A stretch of DNA of 64,000 nucleotides from SZUA-430 sp044220975 (GCA_044220975.1 JBGAPZ010000010.1:1-64000), one strand, 5' to 3'. Positions 17,810 to 26,655 are shown, counted from the stretch's first letter. The notes: generated by a model from the sequence alone, not told the origin. Program-made: numbers and translations.

Positions 17810-18832
17810 ATGACGAAGACGTCGCGCATTACGGGCTACACGCTCGCCGCCCTATCGTTCTTGCTGCTGTTCGCACAAGTGGTTCTCGCCAAGGACGTGA
17901 CGCTTCTAAACGTCTCGTACGACCCGACGCGCGAACTCTACGTCGCGATCAACGCGGCCTTCAGCGCCGACTACAAAGCCAAAACCGGCGACACGGTCAC
18001 GATCAACCAAAGCCACGGCGGCTCGGGCAAGCAGGCCCGCTCGGTCATCGACGGCCTGGACGCCGACGTGGTGACGTTGGCCCTCGCCTACGACATCGAC
18101 GAAATTGCGGGGCGTGCGAAGCTGTTTCCGACGGATTGGCAAAAACGTCTGCCGCACAACTCGACGCCTTACACGTCGACGATCGTCTTCCTCGTGAAGA
18201 AGGGCAATCCTTGGAAGCTCAAGGACTGGGGCGATCTTGTAAAACCCGGGATCCAAGTGATCACGCCGAATCCGAAAACGTCGGGTGGCGCACGTTGGAA
18301 TTACTTGGCCGCTTGGGCCTACGCGAAGAACCTGCCGGGCAGCACCGACGAAACCGCGAAAGCGTTCGTGGGCAAACTCTTCAAGAATGTACCCATCCTC
18401 GATACCGGCGCGCGCGGCTCGACCACGACCTTCGTCCAACGCAGCATCGGCGACGTTCTGCTCGCATGGGAAAACGAGGCCTTGTTGGCGCTCAAGGAAT
18501 TGGGTCCGAACAAGTTCGAGATCGTCTATCCGCCGTCCAGCATCTTGGCCGAACCGCCGGTGACCGTGGTCGACAAGAATGCCAGCAAAAAGGGCAATCT
18601 CGCCGTCGCGCAGGCGTACCTTAACTTCCTCTACACTCCAGCCGCGCAAGACATCGCCGCGAAGAACTACTATCGTCCGTTTGATCCAGCGGTGGCCGCG
18701 AAGTACCGCAGCCAATTCAAGGAGATTAAGTTGTACTCGATCGACAAAGATTTCGGCGGCTGGAAGAAAGCACAAGCGCAGCACTTCGCCGACGGCGGCA
18801 TCTTCGACCAGATTTATCAACCGGGCAGATAG
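17810..18832 (+). CDS. Sulfate ABC transporter periplasmic binding protein
   Basis: Binds sulfate in the periplasm for the CysTWA importer. The ATG at 17810 has AAGGAG eight bases upstream; a GTG-type extension to 17774 is unlikely. It has a signal peptide (about 1-27, VLA-KD) and the family motifs LLNVSYDPTRELY, INQSHGGSGKQARSV and VVTLALAYDID, with NPKTSGGARWNYLAAW lining the sulfate site. Length 340 residues is normal for Sbp/CysP. The cysT start codon follows the stop directly. Confidence 0.95.
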   Translation: MTKTSRITGYTLAALSFLLLFAQVVLAKDVTLLNVSYDPTRELYVAINAAFSADYKAKTGDTVTINQSHGGSGKQARSVIDGLDADVVTLALAYDIDEIAGRAKLFPTDWQKRLPHNSTPYTSTIVFLVKKGNPWKLKDWGDLVKPGIQVITPNPKTSGGARWNYLAAWAYAKNLPGSTDETAKAFVGKLFKNVPILDTGARGSTTTFVQRSIGDVLLAWENEALLALKELGPNKFEIVYPPSSILAEPPVTVVDKNASKKGNLAVAQAYLNFLYTPAAQDIAAKNYYRPFDPAVAAKYRSQFKEIKLYSIDKDFGGWKKAQAQHFADGGIFDQIYQPGR

Positions 18833-19672
18833 TTGACGGCTGTAGCCAACACTTGGCGCTTCAAAAAGCCGAGCGTTCTACCCGGGTTCGGGCTGACGCT
18901 CGGCTTCGCCGTGTTTTACCTCAGTGTTATCGTATTGATCCCGCTGGCGGCGCTTTTGCTGCGGCCGTGGGAACTGGGTCTCGACGGTGTCGTCGCCGCC
19001 GTCACCGCGCCCCGAGTGATCGCCGCTTTGAAACTCAGCTTCGGCGCGGCGTTGATCGCAAGCCTCATCAACGCCGTCTTCGGTTTAATCGTGGCGTGGG
19101 TGCTGGTTCGCTATGAGTTTCCGGGTAAGCGCCTGATCGACGCTCTGGTCGATCTGCCATTCGCGCTGCCGACTGCGGTCGCTGGTATTGCGCTCACCAC
19201 GCTGTACGCGCCGAACGGCTGGATCGGACAATTTCTCGATCCTTTGGGCATAAAGGTGGCCTACACGCCGCTGGGCGTGATCTTTGCACTGACATTCATA
19301 GGCTTGCCGTTCGTCGTGCGCTCCGTACAGCCCGTACTCGCCGACGTCGAGACGGAATTTGAAGAAGCGGCGGCCACCCTCGGCGCCACGCGCGCACAAA
19401 TGTTTCGACGCGTGATATTTCCGGCAATCCTGCCCGCATGGCTGACGGGTGTTGCGCTCGCCTTCGCGCGCGCCGTCGGCGAATACGGCTCAGTGATCTT
19501 CATCGCGGGCAACCTGCCGATGGTGTCCGAGATCGCGCCGCTGCTCATCATCATCAAACTTGAGCAATACGATTACGCCGGCGCCGCAGCCGTGGGCTCG
19601 GCGATGCTGGCGATCTCATTCATGCTGCTGCTCGCGATTAACATGCTGCAAGCCTGGGCGCGCGCCCGATGA
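18833..19672 (+). CDS. cysT: Sulfate ABC transporter permease CysT (CysU)
   Basis: Inner-membrane permease of the sulfate/thiosulfate importer, 279 residues with about six helices. The EAA loop that docks CysA is visible in EEAAATLGATRAQMFRRVIFPAILP. The start is TTG directly abutting the sbp stop, so translation is probably coupled. The stop overlaps the cysW start by ATGA. A heterodimer with CysW is expected. Confidence 0.95.
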   Translation: MTAVANTWRFKKPSVLPGFGLTLGFAVFYLSVIVLIPLAALLLRPWELGLDGVVAAVTAPRVIAALKLSFGAALIASLINAVFGLIVAWVLVRYEFPGKRLIDALVDLPFALPTAVAGIALTTLYAPNGWIGQFLDPLGIKVAYTPLGVIFALTFIGLPFVVRSVQPVLADVETEFEEAAATLGATRAQMFRRVIFPAILPAWLTGVALAFARAVGEYGSVIFIAGNLPMVSEIAPLLIIIKLEQYDYAGAAAVGSAMLAISFMLLLAINMLQAWARAR

Positions 19673-20529
19673 CAACGCCCGCGCGCCGCTTCAGCTACCC
19701 GACGAAGGACGGCGCCGCGGTCCGAATCCTGCTGACCGCCGCCGGCATCGGCTATATCGCGCTCTTCCTCTTAACGCCGCTGATCGCCGTTTTTGTCGAG
19801 GCGTTGCGCAACGGCGCCGGCGCCTTCCTCGCGGCCGTCACCGAGAAAGACGCGCTTTCCGCAATGTGGCTGACGCTCACTGTCGCAGCGATCGCCGTGC
19901 CGTTGAACACGCTATTCGGGCTTGCGGCCGCATGGGCGGTTGCGAAGTTCGACTTCAAGGGCAAAAGCTTGCTGATCACGCTGATCGACCTGCCCTTCTC
20001 GGTCTCGCCCGTGATCTCCGGCCTCGTCTACGTGCTGCTGTTCGGCGCACAAGGGTATCTGGGCCCGTTGCTGGATGAGCTCGGCATCAAAATCGTCTTC
20101 ACGGTCGCAGGCCTCGTCCTCGCAACCGTATTCGTGACGTTTCCGTTCGTCGCGCGTGAATTGATCCCGCTGATGGAAGAGCAAGGTGTGGCGGAAGAAG
20201 AAGCTGCGCTCTCGCTCGGTGCTTCCGGTTGGAAGATGTTTTGGCGCGTCACGCTGCCGAACGTGCGCTGGGGTTTGCTCTACGGCGTGCTTTTATGCAA
20301 CGCGCGCGCGATGGGGGAGTTTGGTGCGGTCTCTGTGGTCTCGGGCCACATTCGCGGGCTCACGAACACGATGCCGCTGCACGTGGAGATTCTCTACAAC
20401 GAGTACAATTTCGCGGCCGCCTTCGCGGTGGCCTCGATACTGGCGCTCTTGGCGCTCGTAACGTTGCTATTAAAGAGCGCGCTCGAATGGCGCTATGGGG
20501 ACGAAATTGCGGCAACGCACCGTCACTAA
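19669..20529 (+). CDS. cysW: Sulfate ABC transporter permease CysW
   Basis: Second permease of the sulfate importer, 286 residues. The EAA loop is EEEAALSLGASGWKMFWRVTLPNVRWG, and the downstream ARAMGEFGAVSVVSGHIRG segment is a CysW hallmark. It overlaps cysT by four bases. CysA follows 45 bases downstream on the same strand. Confidence 0.95.
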   Translation: MTTPARRFSYPTKDGAAVRILLTAAGIGYIALFLLTPLIAVFVEALRNGAGAFLAAVTEKDALSAMWLTLTVAAIAVPLNTLFGLAAAWAVAKFDFKGKSLLITLIDLPFSVSPVISGLVYVLLFGAQGYLGPLLDELGIKIVFTVAGLVLATVFVTFPFVARELIPLMEEQGVAEEEAALSLGASGWKMFWRVTLPNVRWGLLYGVLLCNARAMGEFGAVSVVSGHIRGLTNTMPLHVEILYNEYNFAAAFAVASILALLALVTLLLKSALEWRYGDEIAATHRH

Positions 20530-20574
20530 GCCGATGTTGGCGCGATCAAGGCGGGGGATGCTAAGAGTGACGCC

Positions 20575-21309
20575 ATGGCGTTGAAGATCGAGCGCATCAC
20601 AAAGCGCTTCGGCACGGTGTCGGCCGTGCGCGAGGTCAGCCTGACCGTCGAAAAGGGCGAGTTCATGGCACTGCTGGGCCCGTCGGGATCCGGCAAGACG
20701 ACGCTATTGCGCGTCGTCGGCGGCCTCGAACTTCCCGAGGAAGGCAAGCTCGACTTTGACGGCCAAGACATGACCCACGTGCCCGCACGCGAACGCCGCG
20801 CCGGTTTCGTGTTTCAGCACTACGCCCTGTTTCGCCACATGACCGTCGCCCAAAACATCGCCTTCGGCCTCGACGTACGCCCAAGTAGCAAGCGCCCCGC
20901 GCGTCGCGAGATCGCCGCGCGCGTGGACGCACTTCTGAAGCGGATGCAGCTCGACGGCTTGGGCAAACGCTACCCAAGCCAACTCTCCGGCGGCCAGCGC
21001 CAACGTGTGGCGCTTGCCCGCGCCCTCGCAATCGAACCCAGAATCCTGCTGCTCGACGAACCGTTCGGCGCGCTCGATGCCAAGGTGCGCAAAGACTTGC
21101 GCCAGTGGTTGCGCGCGTTGCACGACGAAATGAAGCTGACGACGATCATGGTCACCCACGATCAAGACGAAGCCTTGGCGATGGCCGATCGCGTCGCCGT
21201 GATGAACGACGGCCGCATCGAACAAGTCGGCCCTCCGACCGAAGTCATCGGCAACCCCGCCACCCCGTTCGTCCGCGACTTCTTGGGCCAGGACGGCGAA
21301 GGTATCTAG
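20575..21309 (+). CDS. cysA: Sulfate ABC transporter ATPase CysA, short form
   Basis: ATPase that powers sulfate import. Walker A is GPSGSGKT (35-42), the signature LSGGQRQR (137-144), Walker B ILLLDEPFGALD, and the switch His in MVTHDQDEA. At 244 residues it stops soon after the nucleotide-binding domain (ending PFVRDFLGQDGEGI), whereas CysA proteins usually carry a further 90-110 residues forming a TOBE-type regulatory domain. No frame in the following DNA continues it: the stop is two bases from the P450 stop on the other strand. It should still hydrolyse ATP, but regulation through the C-terminal domain must be absent. Confidence 0.93.
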   Translation: MALKIERITKRFGTVSAVREVSLTVEKGEFMALLGPSGSGKTTLLRVVGGLELPEEGKLDFDGQDMTHVPARERRAGFVFQHYALFRHMTVAQNIAFGLDVRPSSKRPARREIAARVDALLKRMQLDGLGKRYPSQLSGGQRQRVALARALAIEPRILLLDEPFGALDAKVRKDLRQWLRALHDEMKLTTIMVTHDQDEALAMADRVAVMNDGRIEQVGPPTEVIGNPATPFVRDFLGQDGEGI

Positions 21310-21311
21310 AC

Positions 21312-22565
21312 CTAGTTCGTCTTACGGATGATCACCGGCAGGCTTTCGTATCCCTTCACGAATGTCGAGAAAACGCGCTTCGGCTCGCCCACGACTTCAA
21401 TGAAGGGAAAGCGCTTCAAGATCTCTTCCCAAATGATCGTAAGCTGCAACTCTGCCAGCCGGTTGCCGACGCAGCGGTGAATGCCGAAGCCGAACGACAA
21501 ATGCTGACGGTGGCGTTCGCGGTCGATGATGTAGGCATTCGGGTTCGCGATCACTTCCTCGTCGCGATTGCCCGAGACGTACCACATGACGACCTTGTCT
21601 CCCTTCTTCATCTGCTTGCCTTGGAACTCGAAGTCGCGCGTCGCAAGCCGGCGCATATGCGCAAGCGGCGTCTGCCAGCGGATCGTCTCCGACACCATCG
21701 AAGGAATCAGCGCGGGGTTCGCGCGAAGCTTCGCGTACTGATCCGGATTTTGGTTCAGCGCCAAAATGGAACCCGAGATCGTGTTGCGCGTCGTGTCGTT
21801 ACCGCCGACAGTGAGCAGCACCACGTTGCCGAAATACTCGCGCGGCTCCATGTTCCGCGTCGCCGGGCTGTGTGCCAGCATCGAAATCAAATCGCTGGCT
21901 GGCTCCGCGTTGACGCGCTGGTTCCACAAGTCCGTGAAGTAAGCGTGGTACTGAACGAAGATATCCATCTTCTGTTCGAACGAGTCGATCAAGCCGTGGC
22001 CCGGCACGGCTGTCACGACGTCCGACCAATAGGTGAGCTTCCGGCGATCCTCTTGCGGCATGTCGAACAGGGTCGCCAGCGTCATCGCCGTCAACTCCAT
22101 CGACACCTTGTCGACCCAGTCGAACGTCTCGCCGACGGGAAGCCCATCGAGAATTTTCGCCGCACGCTCGCGAATGAGAGGCGCCAAACGCTCAAGATTC
22201 ATCGGCGACACCGCCGGGGACACGGCTTTGCGCTGCACGTCGTGCTTGGGCGGGTCCATCGCGATGAACATCGGCAACGGACCTTGGGCCATCGTCGGCT
22301 CGACGATCGTGATCGCAGGCTCCGACGAGAAAACCTGATGGTTCGTGTCGACGGCCACGATGTCGTTGTACTTCGTGATCGACCAGTACGGCCCGTAGTC
22401 GCTTTCGGCCGTATAGTGGACCGGGTCTTCTCTGCGCAGCCGGTCGAACAGCGGCCACATCGTGTCGGCCTGAAAGAGCGCGGGCTGCGCCGGGTTCACC
22501 TTCGCCAGCGGCACGTCATAGGCCGCACTGTGGCCCGCCGCCACCTTGGTTGCTGCGCTGCTCAT
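21312..22565 (-). CDS. Cytochrome P450, CYP153-type
   Basis: A soluble class I bacterial P450 of 417 residues. I-helix VGGNDTTRN (253-260), ETIR (293-296) and the heme-Cys loop FGFGIHRCVGNR with Cys365 are intact. The stretches HYTAESDYGPYWSITKY, VDTNHQVFSSE, RWQTPLAHMRR and VMWYVSGNRDEE match the CYP153 group, which hydroxylates terminal carbons of alkanes and fatty compounds. CYP153 enzymes need a ferredoxin and ferredoxin reductase; neither is encoded nearby. GGAGG nine bases before the ATG supports the start. It is divergent from the FixJ-like regulator and ends two bases from cysA. Confidence 0.93.
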   Translation of the reverse strand: MSSAATKVAAGHSAAYDVPLAKVNPAQPALFQADTMWPLFDRLRREDPVHYTAESDYGPYWSITKYNDIVAVDTNHQVFSSEPAITIVEPTMAQGPLPMFIAMDPPKHDVQRKAVSPAVSPMNLERLAPLIRERAAKILDGLPVGETFDWVDKVSMELTAMTLATLFDMPQEDRRKLTYWSDVVTAVPGHGLIDSFEQKMDIFVQYHAYFTDLWNQRVNAEPASDLISMLAHSPATRNMEPREYFGNVVLLTVGGNDTTRNTISGSILALNQNPDQYAKLRANPALIPSMVSETIRWQTPLAHMRRLATRDFEFQGKQMKKGDKVVMWYVSGNRDEEVIANPNAYIIDRERHRQHLSFGFGIHRCVGNRLAELQLTIIWEEILKRFPFIEVVGEPKRVFSTFVKGYESLPVIIRKTN

Positions 22566-22671
22566 GACTTAAGGCCTCCGTCGATATGTGAATAGCGATC
22601 AGCCCTTATACAGCCCACCCCTACCCCTCGGCCATCGACAAAAGCGTGGCGTGCAAGCAGTGGAAATCTGT

Positions 22672-22687
22672 CATATCTTCGTATAGG
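22672..22687 (+). promoter_or_regulatory. Putative regulator-binding element, copy 1
   Basis: CATATCTTCGTATAGG lies 55 bases before the FixJ-like regulator gene. A near copy, CATACCTACGTATATG, lies before the first gene of the hydrolase operon (25040-25055). Both are preceded by T and fit CATAYCTWCGTATA with an imperfect dyad ATAY-N4-GTAT. The pair suggests one transcription factor controlling both promoters. Confidence 0.55.
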
Positions 22688-22741
22688 TGCCGCCGGCCCC
22701 GTCGCGTGACAGAGTGGCGGTCAGCATGGACTTAAGGCTGC

Positions 22742-23359
22742 ATGACCGACGCCGGAACGATTCATGTCATCGATGACGATCCGTCGTTGCGGGGCGCTCT
22801 GGGAAGCTTGTTCCGGTCCGTAGGCTTCGAAGCGCGCCTCTACAGCGATGCAAGTGAATTTCTCGCGGCACCCTCCTCGTCGCGTCCCGCTTGCCTTGTC
22901 CTCGACGTGCGGTTGCCGGGCCTGAACGGGCTGGACTTCCAGGAGCAACTGGCGAAGTCCGGTACGCTTCTGCCGGTCGTGCTGATGACGGGCCACGGCG
23001 ACGTGCCGATGTCTGTCAGGGGGATGAAGGCCGGCGCGGTGGACTTCCTGACGAAGCCGTTCCGCGACCAGGACATGCTCGATGCGGTCGGCAACGCCTT
23101 GGCGCGCGATCGCCAACGCCGTTCGTCCGAAGCCAAAGCGGACGCACTGCGCGAACTCTACGCGGCGCTCTCCCCACGCGAACGGCAGGTCATGGCCCTC
23201 GTCGTCACCGGAAAGATGAACAAACAGATCGCGGGCGAACTCAATTTAAGCGAGATCACGGTAAAAATTCATCGTGGCGCCGCCATGCGAAAAATGGGCG
23301 CCCGCTCGCTGGCCGACCTGGTCCGTATGGCGGAAGCGCTAGAGGCAAAGCCAGGCTGA
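22742..23359 (+). CDS. FixJ-type response regulator (receiver + LuxR HTH)
   Basis: A 205-residue transcription regulator. The receiver has HVIDDDPSLRGAL, phospho-acceptor Asp55 in LVLDVRLPG, LMTGHGD and FLTKPF. The LuxR-type HTH is LSPRERQVMALVVTGKMNKQ with NLSEITVKIHRG. The cognate kinase is probably the FixL-like protein two genes downstream. It is divergent from the P450 gene with a 176-base shared control region containing a motif that recurs before the hydrolase operon, which suggests autoregulation. Confidence 0.94.
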   Translation: MTDAGTIHVIDDDPSLRGALGSLFRSVGFEARLYSDASEFLAAPSSSRPACLVLDVRLPGLNGLDFQEQLAKSGTLLPVVLMTGHGDVPMSVRGMKAGAVDFLTKPFRDQDMLDAVGNALARDRQRRSSEAKADALRELYAALSPRERQVMALVVTGKMNKQIAGELNLSEITVKIHRGAAMRKMGARSLADLVRMAEALEAKPG

Positions 23360-23420
23360 CGCTTTGGGCTAACACCTGCGTATGATTTCGCCTGATCGGC
23401 TTCGATGGCAAGAAACACGC

Positions 23421-23792
23421 ATGGCCACGTCCGACCCCTTCATCGCCGTCATCGACGATGACCTATCCCTTTGCAACGCGCTGGTGGGGCTTGTGCGTTC
23501 GCTGGGATATCGCGCCGCAGGATATGGGTCGGCAGAGGCGTTCCTCGCCGCCGGCACGGCCGGCGAAGCAGCCGCGATCGTCATGGACATCCAAATGCCG
23601 GGCCTCAGCGGCCTGGAACTGAAGCAGCGCCTCGTCCAAGACGGCTGCACAGCCCCCGTCATCATGATCACCGCACGAACGGAGCAAGGCCTGTTCGACC
23701 GCGCCTTCGCCAGTGGCGCGCTCTGCGTGCTGCAAAAGCCGTTCGAGGCGGAAGCACTGATCGCCTGCCTGCAAAAGGCACTGGCTGCCTGA
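23421..23792 (+). CDS. Single-domain receiver protein
   Basis: A stand-alone CheY-like receiver of 123 residues with AVIDDDLSL, Asp56 in IVMDIQMPG, MITAR and the Lys in LQKPFEAEA. There is no output domain, so it probably shuttles or sinks phosphate between the FixL-like kinase and the FixJ-like regulator on either side. Such three-part sets (FixJ-type regulator, lone receiver, HEVNQPL kinase) recur in proteobacteria. An ATG 13 codons earlier (23382) is possible; neither start has a strong ribosome site. Confidence 0.88.
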   Translation: MATSDPFIAVIDDDLSLCNALVGLVRSLGYRAAGYGSAEAFLAAGTAGEAAAIVMDIQMPGLSGLELKQRLVQDGCTAPVIMITARTEQGLFDRAFASGALCVLQKPFEAEALIACLQKALAA

Positions 23793-23814
23793 TCGGCACG
23801 AAGGCTAGGGTCTG

Positions 23815-25023
23815 ATGATGGACAATGACCAAGCCCTCCGCGAAAGCGAATATCGCTACCGCAACATGTTCCAGGCGATGGCCGCCTCGTTCTGGGAGCT
23901 CGATTTCTCGCCCGTCGGCGGAATGCTGCGCACGCTCCGCAAATCCGGGGTCGTGGACTACGCGGCATACTTTCAGCAGAACCCCGCCTTCGTACGCGAG
24001 ATGATGCGCGCGACCCGCGTGCTCGACGTGAACGACCAAACCGTCGCGCTGTTCGGCGGCGCAAGCAAGGCCGACCTCATGACCACGGTCGAACCGTACT
24101 GGCCGGAGTCCAGCAATGCGGTCTACGCGGGTAGCGTCCTAGCAGCGGTGAGCGGCCAGCCGCACTACGCCGCCGAAACCAAACTGCGCCGTATCGACGG
24201 CAGTGAACTCGACGCGCATTTCACGGCGGCCTTTCCGCCGGACTCGGTCGCGAAAGGCACACTTCTCATCGGCATCATCGACCTCACAGAACGCAATCGC
24301 GCGAACGAGCGCCTGCTTCGCCTGCAAGCCGAATTCGCGCATGCGGCGCGCGTATCGATGTTGGGCGAGATCGCCGCCTCGATCGCGCATGAGGTCAACC
24401 AGCCGCTGGCTGCAATCGCCACCAACGCATCGGCCGGCCTGCGCTGGCTGAACCGGCCGACGCCCGACCTGGACGAAGTGCGCACGCTGACCACCAACAT
24501 CGTCGCCGACGCAAAGCGGGCGGGCGAAATCATCGCCCGCATCCGCGGCATGGCGACCCGCCGCGGTCCGGATCAGGCCGCGCTGGACATCAACGCCGTC
24601 GTCCGCGATGCCGTGCAGTTCCTGCGCCACGACCTGCAGGGCAAAGGCATGTCGATCGCGCTGCATCTCGACCCCACGCTGCCCGCAACGACAGGGGACC
24701 GCACGCAACTTCAGCAGGTGCTGGTCAATCTGCTGCTCAACGCCGAACAATCGATGGTCGAAAGTCCACGCCGCGAAATCGCGGTCACGACCAAGGCAGA
24801 CGCCGGCAAGATCGAAGTCGCCGTGCGCGACACTGGCCACGGCATCGCGCCGGAACACATCGACCGCCTCTTCCGCACCTTCTTCAGCACCAAGGCCGAC
24901 GGCATGGGGATGGGCTTGCCCATCTGCCGCTCCATCGTCGAGACCCACGGCGGCGCCATCAACGCAACGAACAACGCTGGCGGCGGTGCAACCTTCGCGT
25001 TCACGCTGCCCATCTCACCGTAA
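23815..25023 (+). CDS. FixL-like soluble PAS histidine kinase
   Basis: A cytoplasmic sensor kinase of 402 residues without membrane segments. The N-terminal half (about 8-160) holds one or two PAS-like regions, the second ending in the usual LLIGIIDLTERNRAN. The H-box is IAHEVNQPLAAIATNA with His192, as in FixL-type kinases. ATP-binding motifs VLVNLLLNAEQSM, VRDTGHGIAPEH, FFSTKADGMGMGL and HGGAI follow. The ligand of the PAS region is unknown; no heme-PAS motif is evident. Two consecutive ATGs open the gene. It closes the signalling part of the cluster, 109 bases before the hydrolase operon. Confidence 0.93.
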   Translation: MMDNDQALRESEYRYRNMFQAMAASFWELDFSPVGGMLRTLRKSGVVDYAAYFQQNPAFVREMMRATRVLDVNDQTVALFGGASKADLMTTVEPYWPESSNAVYAGSVLAAVSGQPHYAAETKLRRIDGSELDAHFTAAFPPDSVAKGTLLIGIIDLTERNRANERLLRLQAEFAHAARVSMLGEIAASIAHEVNQPLAAIATNASAGLRWLNRPTPDLDEVRTLTTNIVADAKRAGEIIARIRGMATRRGPDQAALDINAVVRDAVQFLRHDLQGKGMSIALHLDPTLPATTGDRTQLQQVLVNLLLNAEQSMVESPRREIAVTTKADAGKIEVAVRDTGHGIAPEHIDRLFRTFFSTKADGMGMGLPICRSIVETHGGAINATNNAGGGATFAFTLPISP

Positions 25024-25039
25024 CGCGCGCGGTACATTT

Positions 25040-25055
25040 CATACCTACGTATATG
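25040..25055 (+). promoter_or_regulatory. Putative regulator-binding element, copy 2
   Basis: CATACCTACGTATATG, 78 bases before the cysteine hydrolase gene, matches the element before the FixJ-like regulator at 13 of 16 positions and has a clean ATAC-N4-GTAT dyad. It is the only obvious regulatory signal in the short gap between the kinase gene and the hydrolase operon. Confidence 0.55.
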
Positions 25056-25132
25056 ACGCGCAGCCCAACGTAGAATTGGCCAGCATCAAGCGCGCGCGCA
25101 TCCTCATCTCGCACAAGTAACAGGGACGAGCG

Positions 25133-25777
25133 ATGGCCGACACCACCTCATATGAGCTGACCGCCGCCGCCGCGAAGCGCACCGCGCTCCTGTTCGTCGA
25201 TCCCTACAACGACTTCTTGGCCGAGGGCGGAAAGCTCTGGCCGATGGTGGCGGACGTCGCGAAGTCCGTCGGCCTGCACGACAACCTTCGCGCCATCGTG
25301 GCCGGCGCGCGCAGCGCAGGTCTGCCGATCGTCATCGTCCCCCATCACCAGGCCGAACCCGACGACTTCCACAACTGGACGCACCCGACCCCGTACCAAC
25401 TCGGTGGCTCTAAGATCCAGGTCTTCGCGAAGGGCTCCTGGGGCGCCGCGTGGCACAAGGACTATGCGCCGCAGCGCGGCGACACCATCGTCCATGAACA
25501 CTGGACGTCGAGCGGCTTCGCCAACACCGACCTCGACATGCGCCTGAAGCAGAAAGGCGTGAACCGCGTCATCTTGATCGGTCTTATCGCCAACACCTGT
25601 ATCGAAGGCACCGCCCGCAGCGCCGTCGACCTTGGCTACCACGTCACGCTGGTGCGCGACGCGACCGCGGCCTTCTCGCCCGAAGCGATGCACGCCGCTC
25701 ACGACATCAATGCGCCGAGCTTCGCCCACGCCGTCGTCACGACCAAAGACCTCCTCACCGCGCTCACCCAACTTTGA
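25133..25777 (+). CDS. Isochorismatase-like cysteine hydrolase
   Basis: A 214-residue Rossmann-like hydrolase of the isochorismatase/nicotinamidase superfamily. Asp23 in LLFVDPYNDF and the nucleophile Cys156 in GLIANTCIEGTAR are in place, but the segment that normally supplies the catalytic Lys reads TIVHEHWTSSGFANTDLD, with His-Glu-His where Lys is expected. Close relatives share this sequence type, so it may be a subfamily with changed chemistry rather than a dead enzyme. It begins the five-gene hydrolase run behind the putative regulator site; the next gene starts nine bases after its stop. Substrate unknown. Confidence 0.9.
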   Translation: MADTTSYELTAAAAKRTALLFVDPYNDFLAEGGKLWPMVADVAKSVGLHDNLRAIVAGARSAGLPIVIVPHHQAEPDDFHNWTHPTPYQLGGSKIQVFAKGSWGAAWHKDYAPQRGDTIVHEHWTSSGFANTDLDMRLKQKGVNRVILIGLIANTCIEGTARSAVDLGYHVTLVRDATAAFSPEAMHAAHDINAPSFAHAVVTTKDLLTALTQL

Positions 25778-25785
25778 GGACCTCC

Positions 25786-26655
25786 ATGCACACCGCAATC
25801 ACAGCCCCAAACCAGTTCGTAGACATCGGCGGCCGCACCCTCGCCTACCGCTCCATCGGCGAAGGCAAGCCGCTCATCCTCTGCACCCGCTTTCGCGCCA
25901 ACATAGATCACTGGGACCCACTCTTCCTCGACAGCCTCGCGAAACAAGGCTTCCAGGTCATCACCTTCGACTATACGGGCCTCGGCCTCTCGACGGGCAC
26001 GCCGACCTACAACCCCATCGAGATGGCGCGCGATCCGCGCGATCTGATCAAGGCGCTCGATCTCACCGATGTCGCGCTCGGCGGCTGGTCGCTCGGCGGT
26101 CTCACGGCACAAGCGACGCTCGCGCTCTATCCGAACAACATCACGCATCTCGTGCTCATCGGTACGAACCCGCCGGGGCATCAGGTGAAGCTCGCCGAAC
26201 AAGTCTTCTATGACACGGCGGGCAAAGTGGAGAACGATTTCGAAGACAACGTCATCCTCTTCTATGAACCGAAGTCCGCACTCAGCCGCAACGCCGCGCA
26301 TCGTTCGCTGGATCGCATAGCCACACGCCGCGATGGGTTGAGCAAAGCGATCCCGGTCGAATTCGCGCGCGCTAATCTTGGGACGGGACCGCGGAACCCG
26401 GTATTCCCCGCACTTAACGTGTTGAATGCACTCAAGGCGTCCGCAGTTCCAATCCTGCATATCGGCGGCGACCACGACATCATTTTTCCGGTCGAGAACT
26501 GGTATGCTCTGAACGGTCAACTGCAGACCTTGCACTTGATCACGTTTCCGCATGCCGGCCACGGGCCGCAGCATCAGCACCCGAATTTGAGCGCGGGCGT
26601 CATCGCCAACTTCGTTCGCAACACCGGAACCGAACTCGAAAGGAACCCGCAATGA
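25786..26655 (+). CDS. Alpha/beta hydrolase
   Basis: A 289-residue alpha/beta-fold hydrolase. The nucleophile elbow is GGWSLGG (Ser102), the strand-loop FDYTGLGLS is typical, and the acid and base are probably in GGDHDIIFP and HAGHGPQ. The usual HG oxyanion motif is replaced by CTRFRANIDHW, as in a branch annotated only as alpha/beta hydrolases. The ATG at 25786 has TGAGGA upstream; a TTG four codons earlier overlaps the preceding stop. It is coupled to the next hydrolase by an ATGA overlap. Confidence 0.9.
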   Translation: MHTAITAPNQFVDIGGRTLAYRSIGEGKPLILCTRFRANIDHWDPLFLDSLAKQGFQVITFDYTGLGLSTGTPTYNPIEMARDPRDLIKALDLTDVALGGWSLGGLTAQATLALYPNNITHLVLIGTNPPGHQVKLAEQVFYDTAGKVENDFEDNVILFYEPKSALSRNAAHRSLDRIATRRDGLSKAIPVEFARANLGTGPRNPVFPALNVLNALKASAVPILHIGGDHDIIFPVENWYALNGQLQTLHLITFPHAGHGPQHQHPNLSAGVIANFVRNTGTELERNPQ

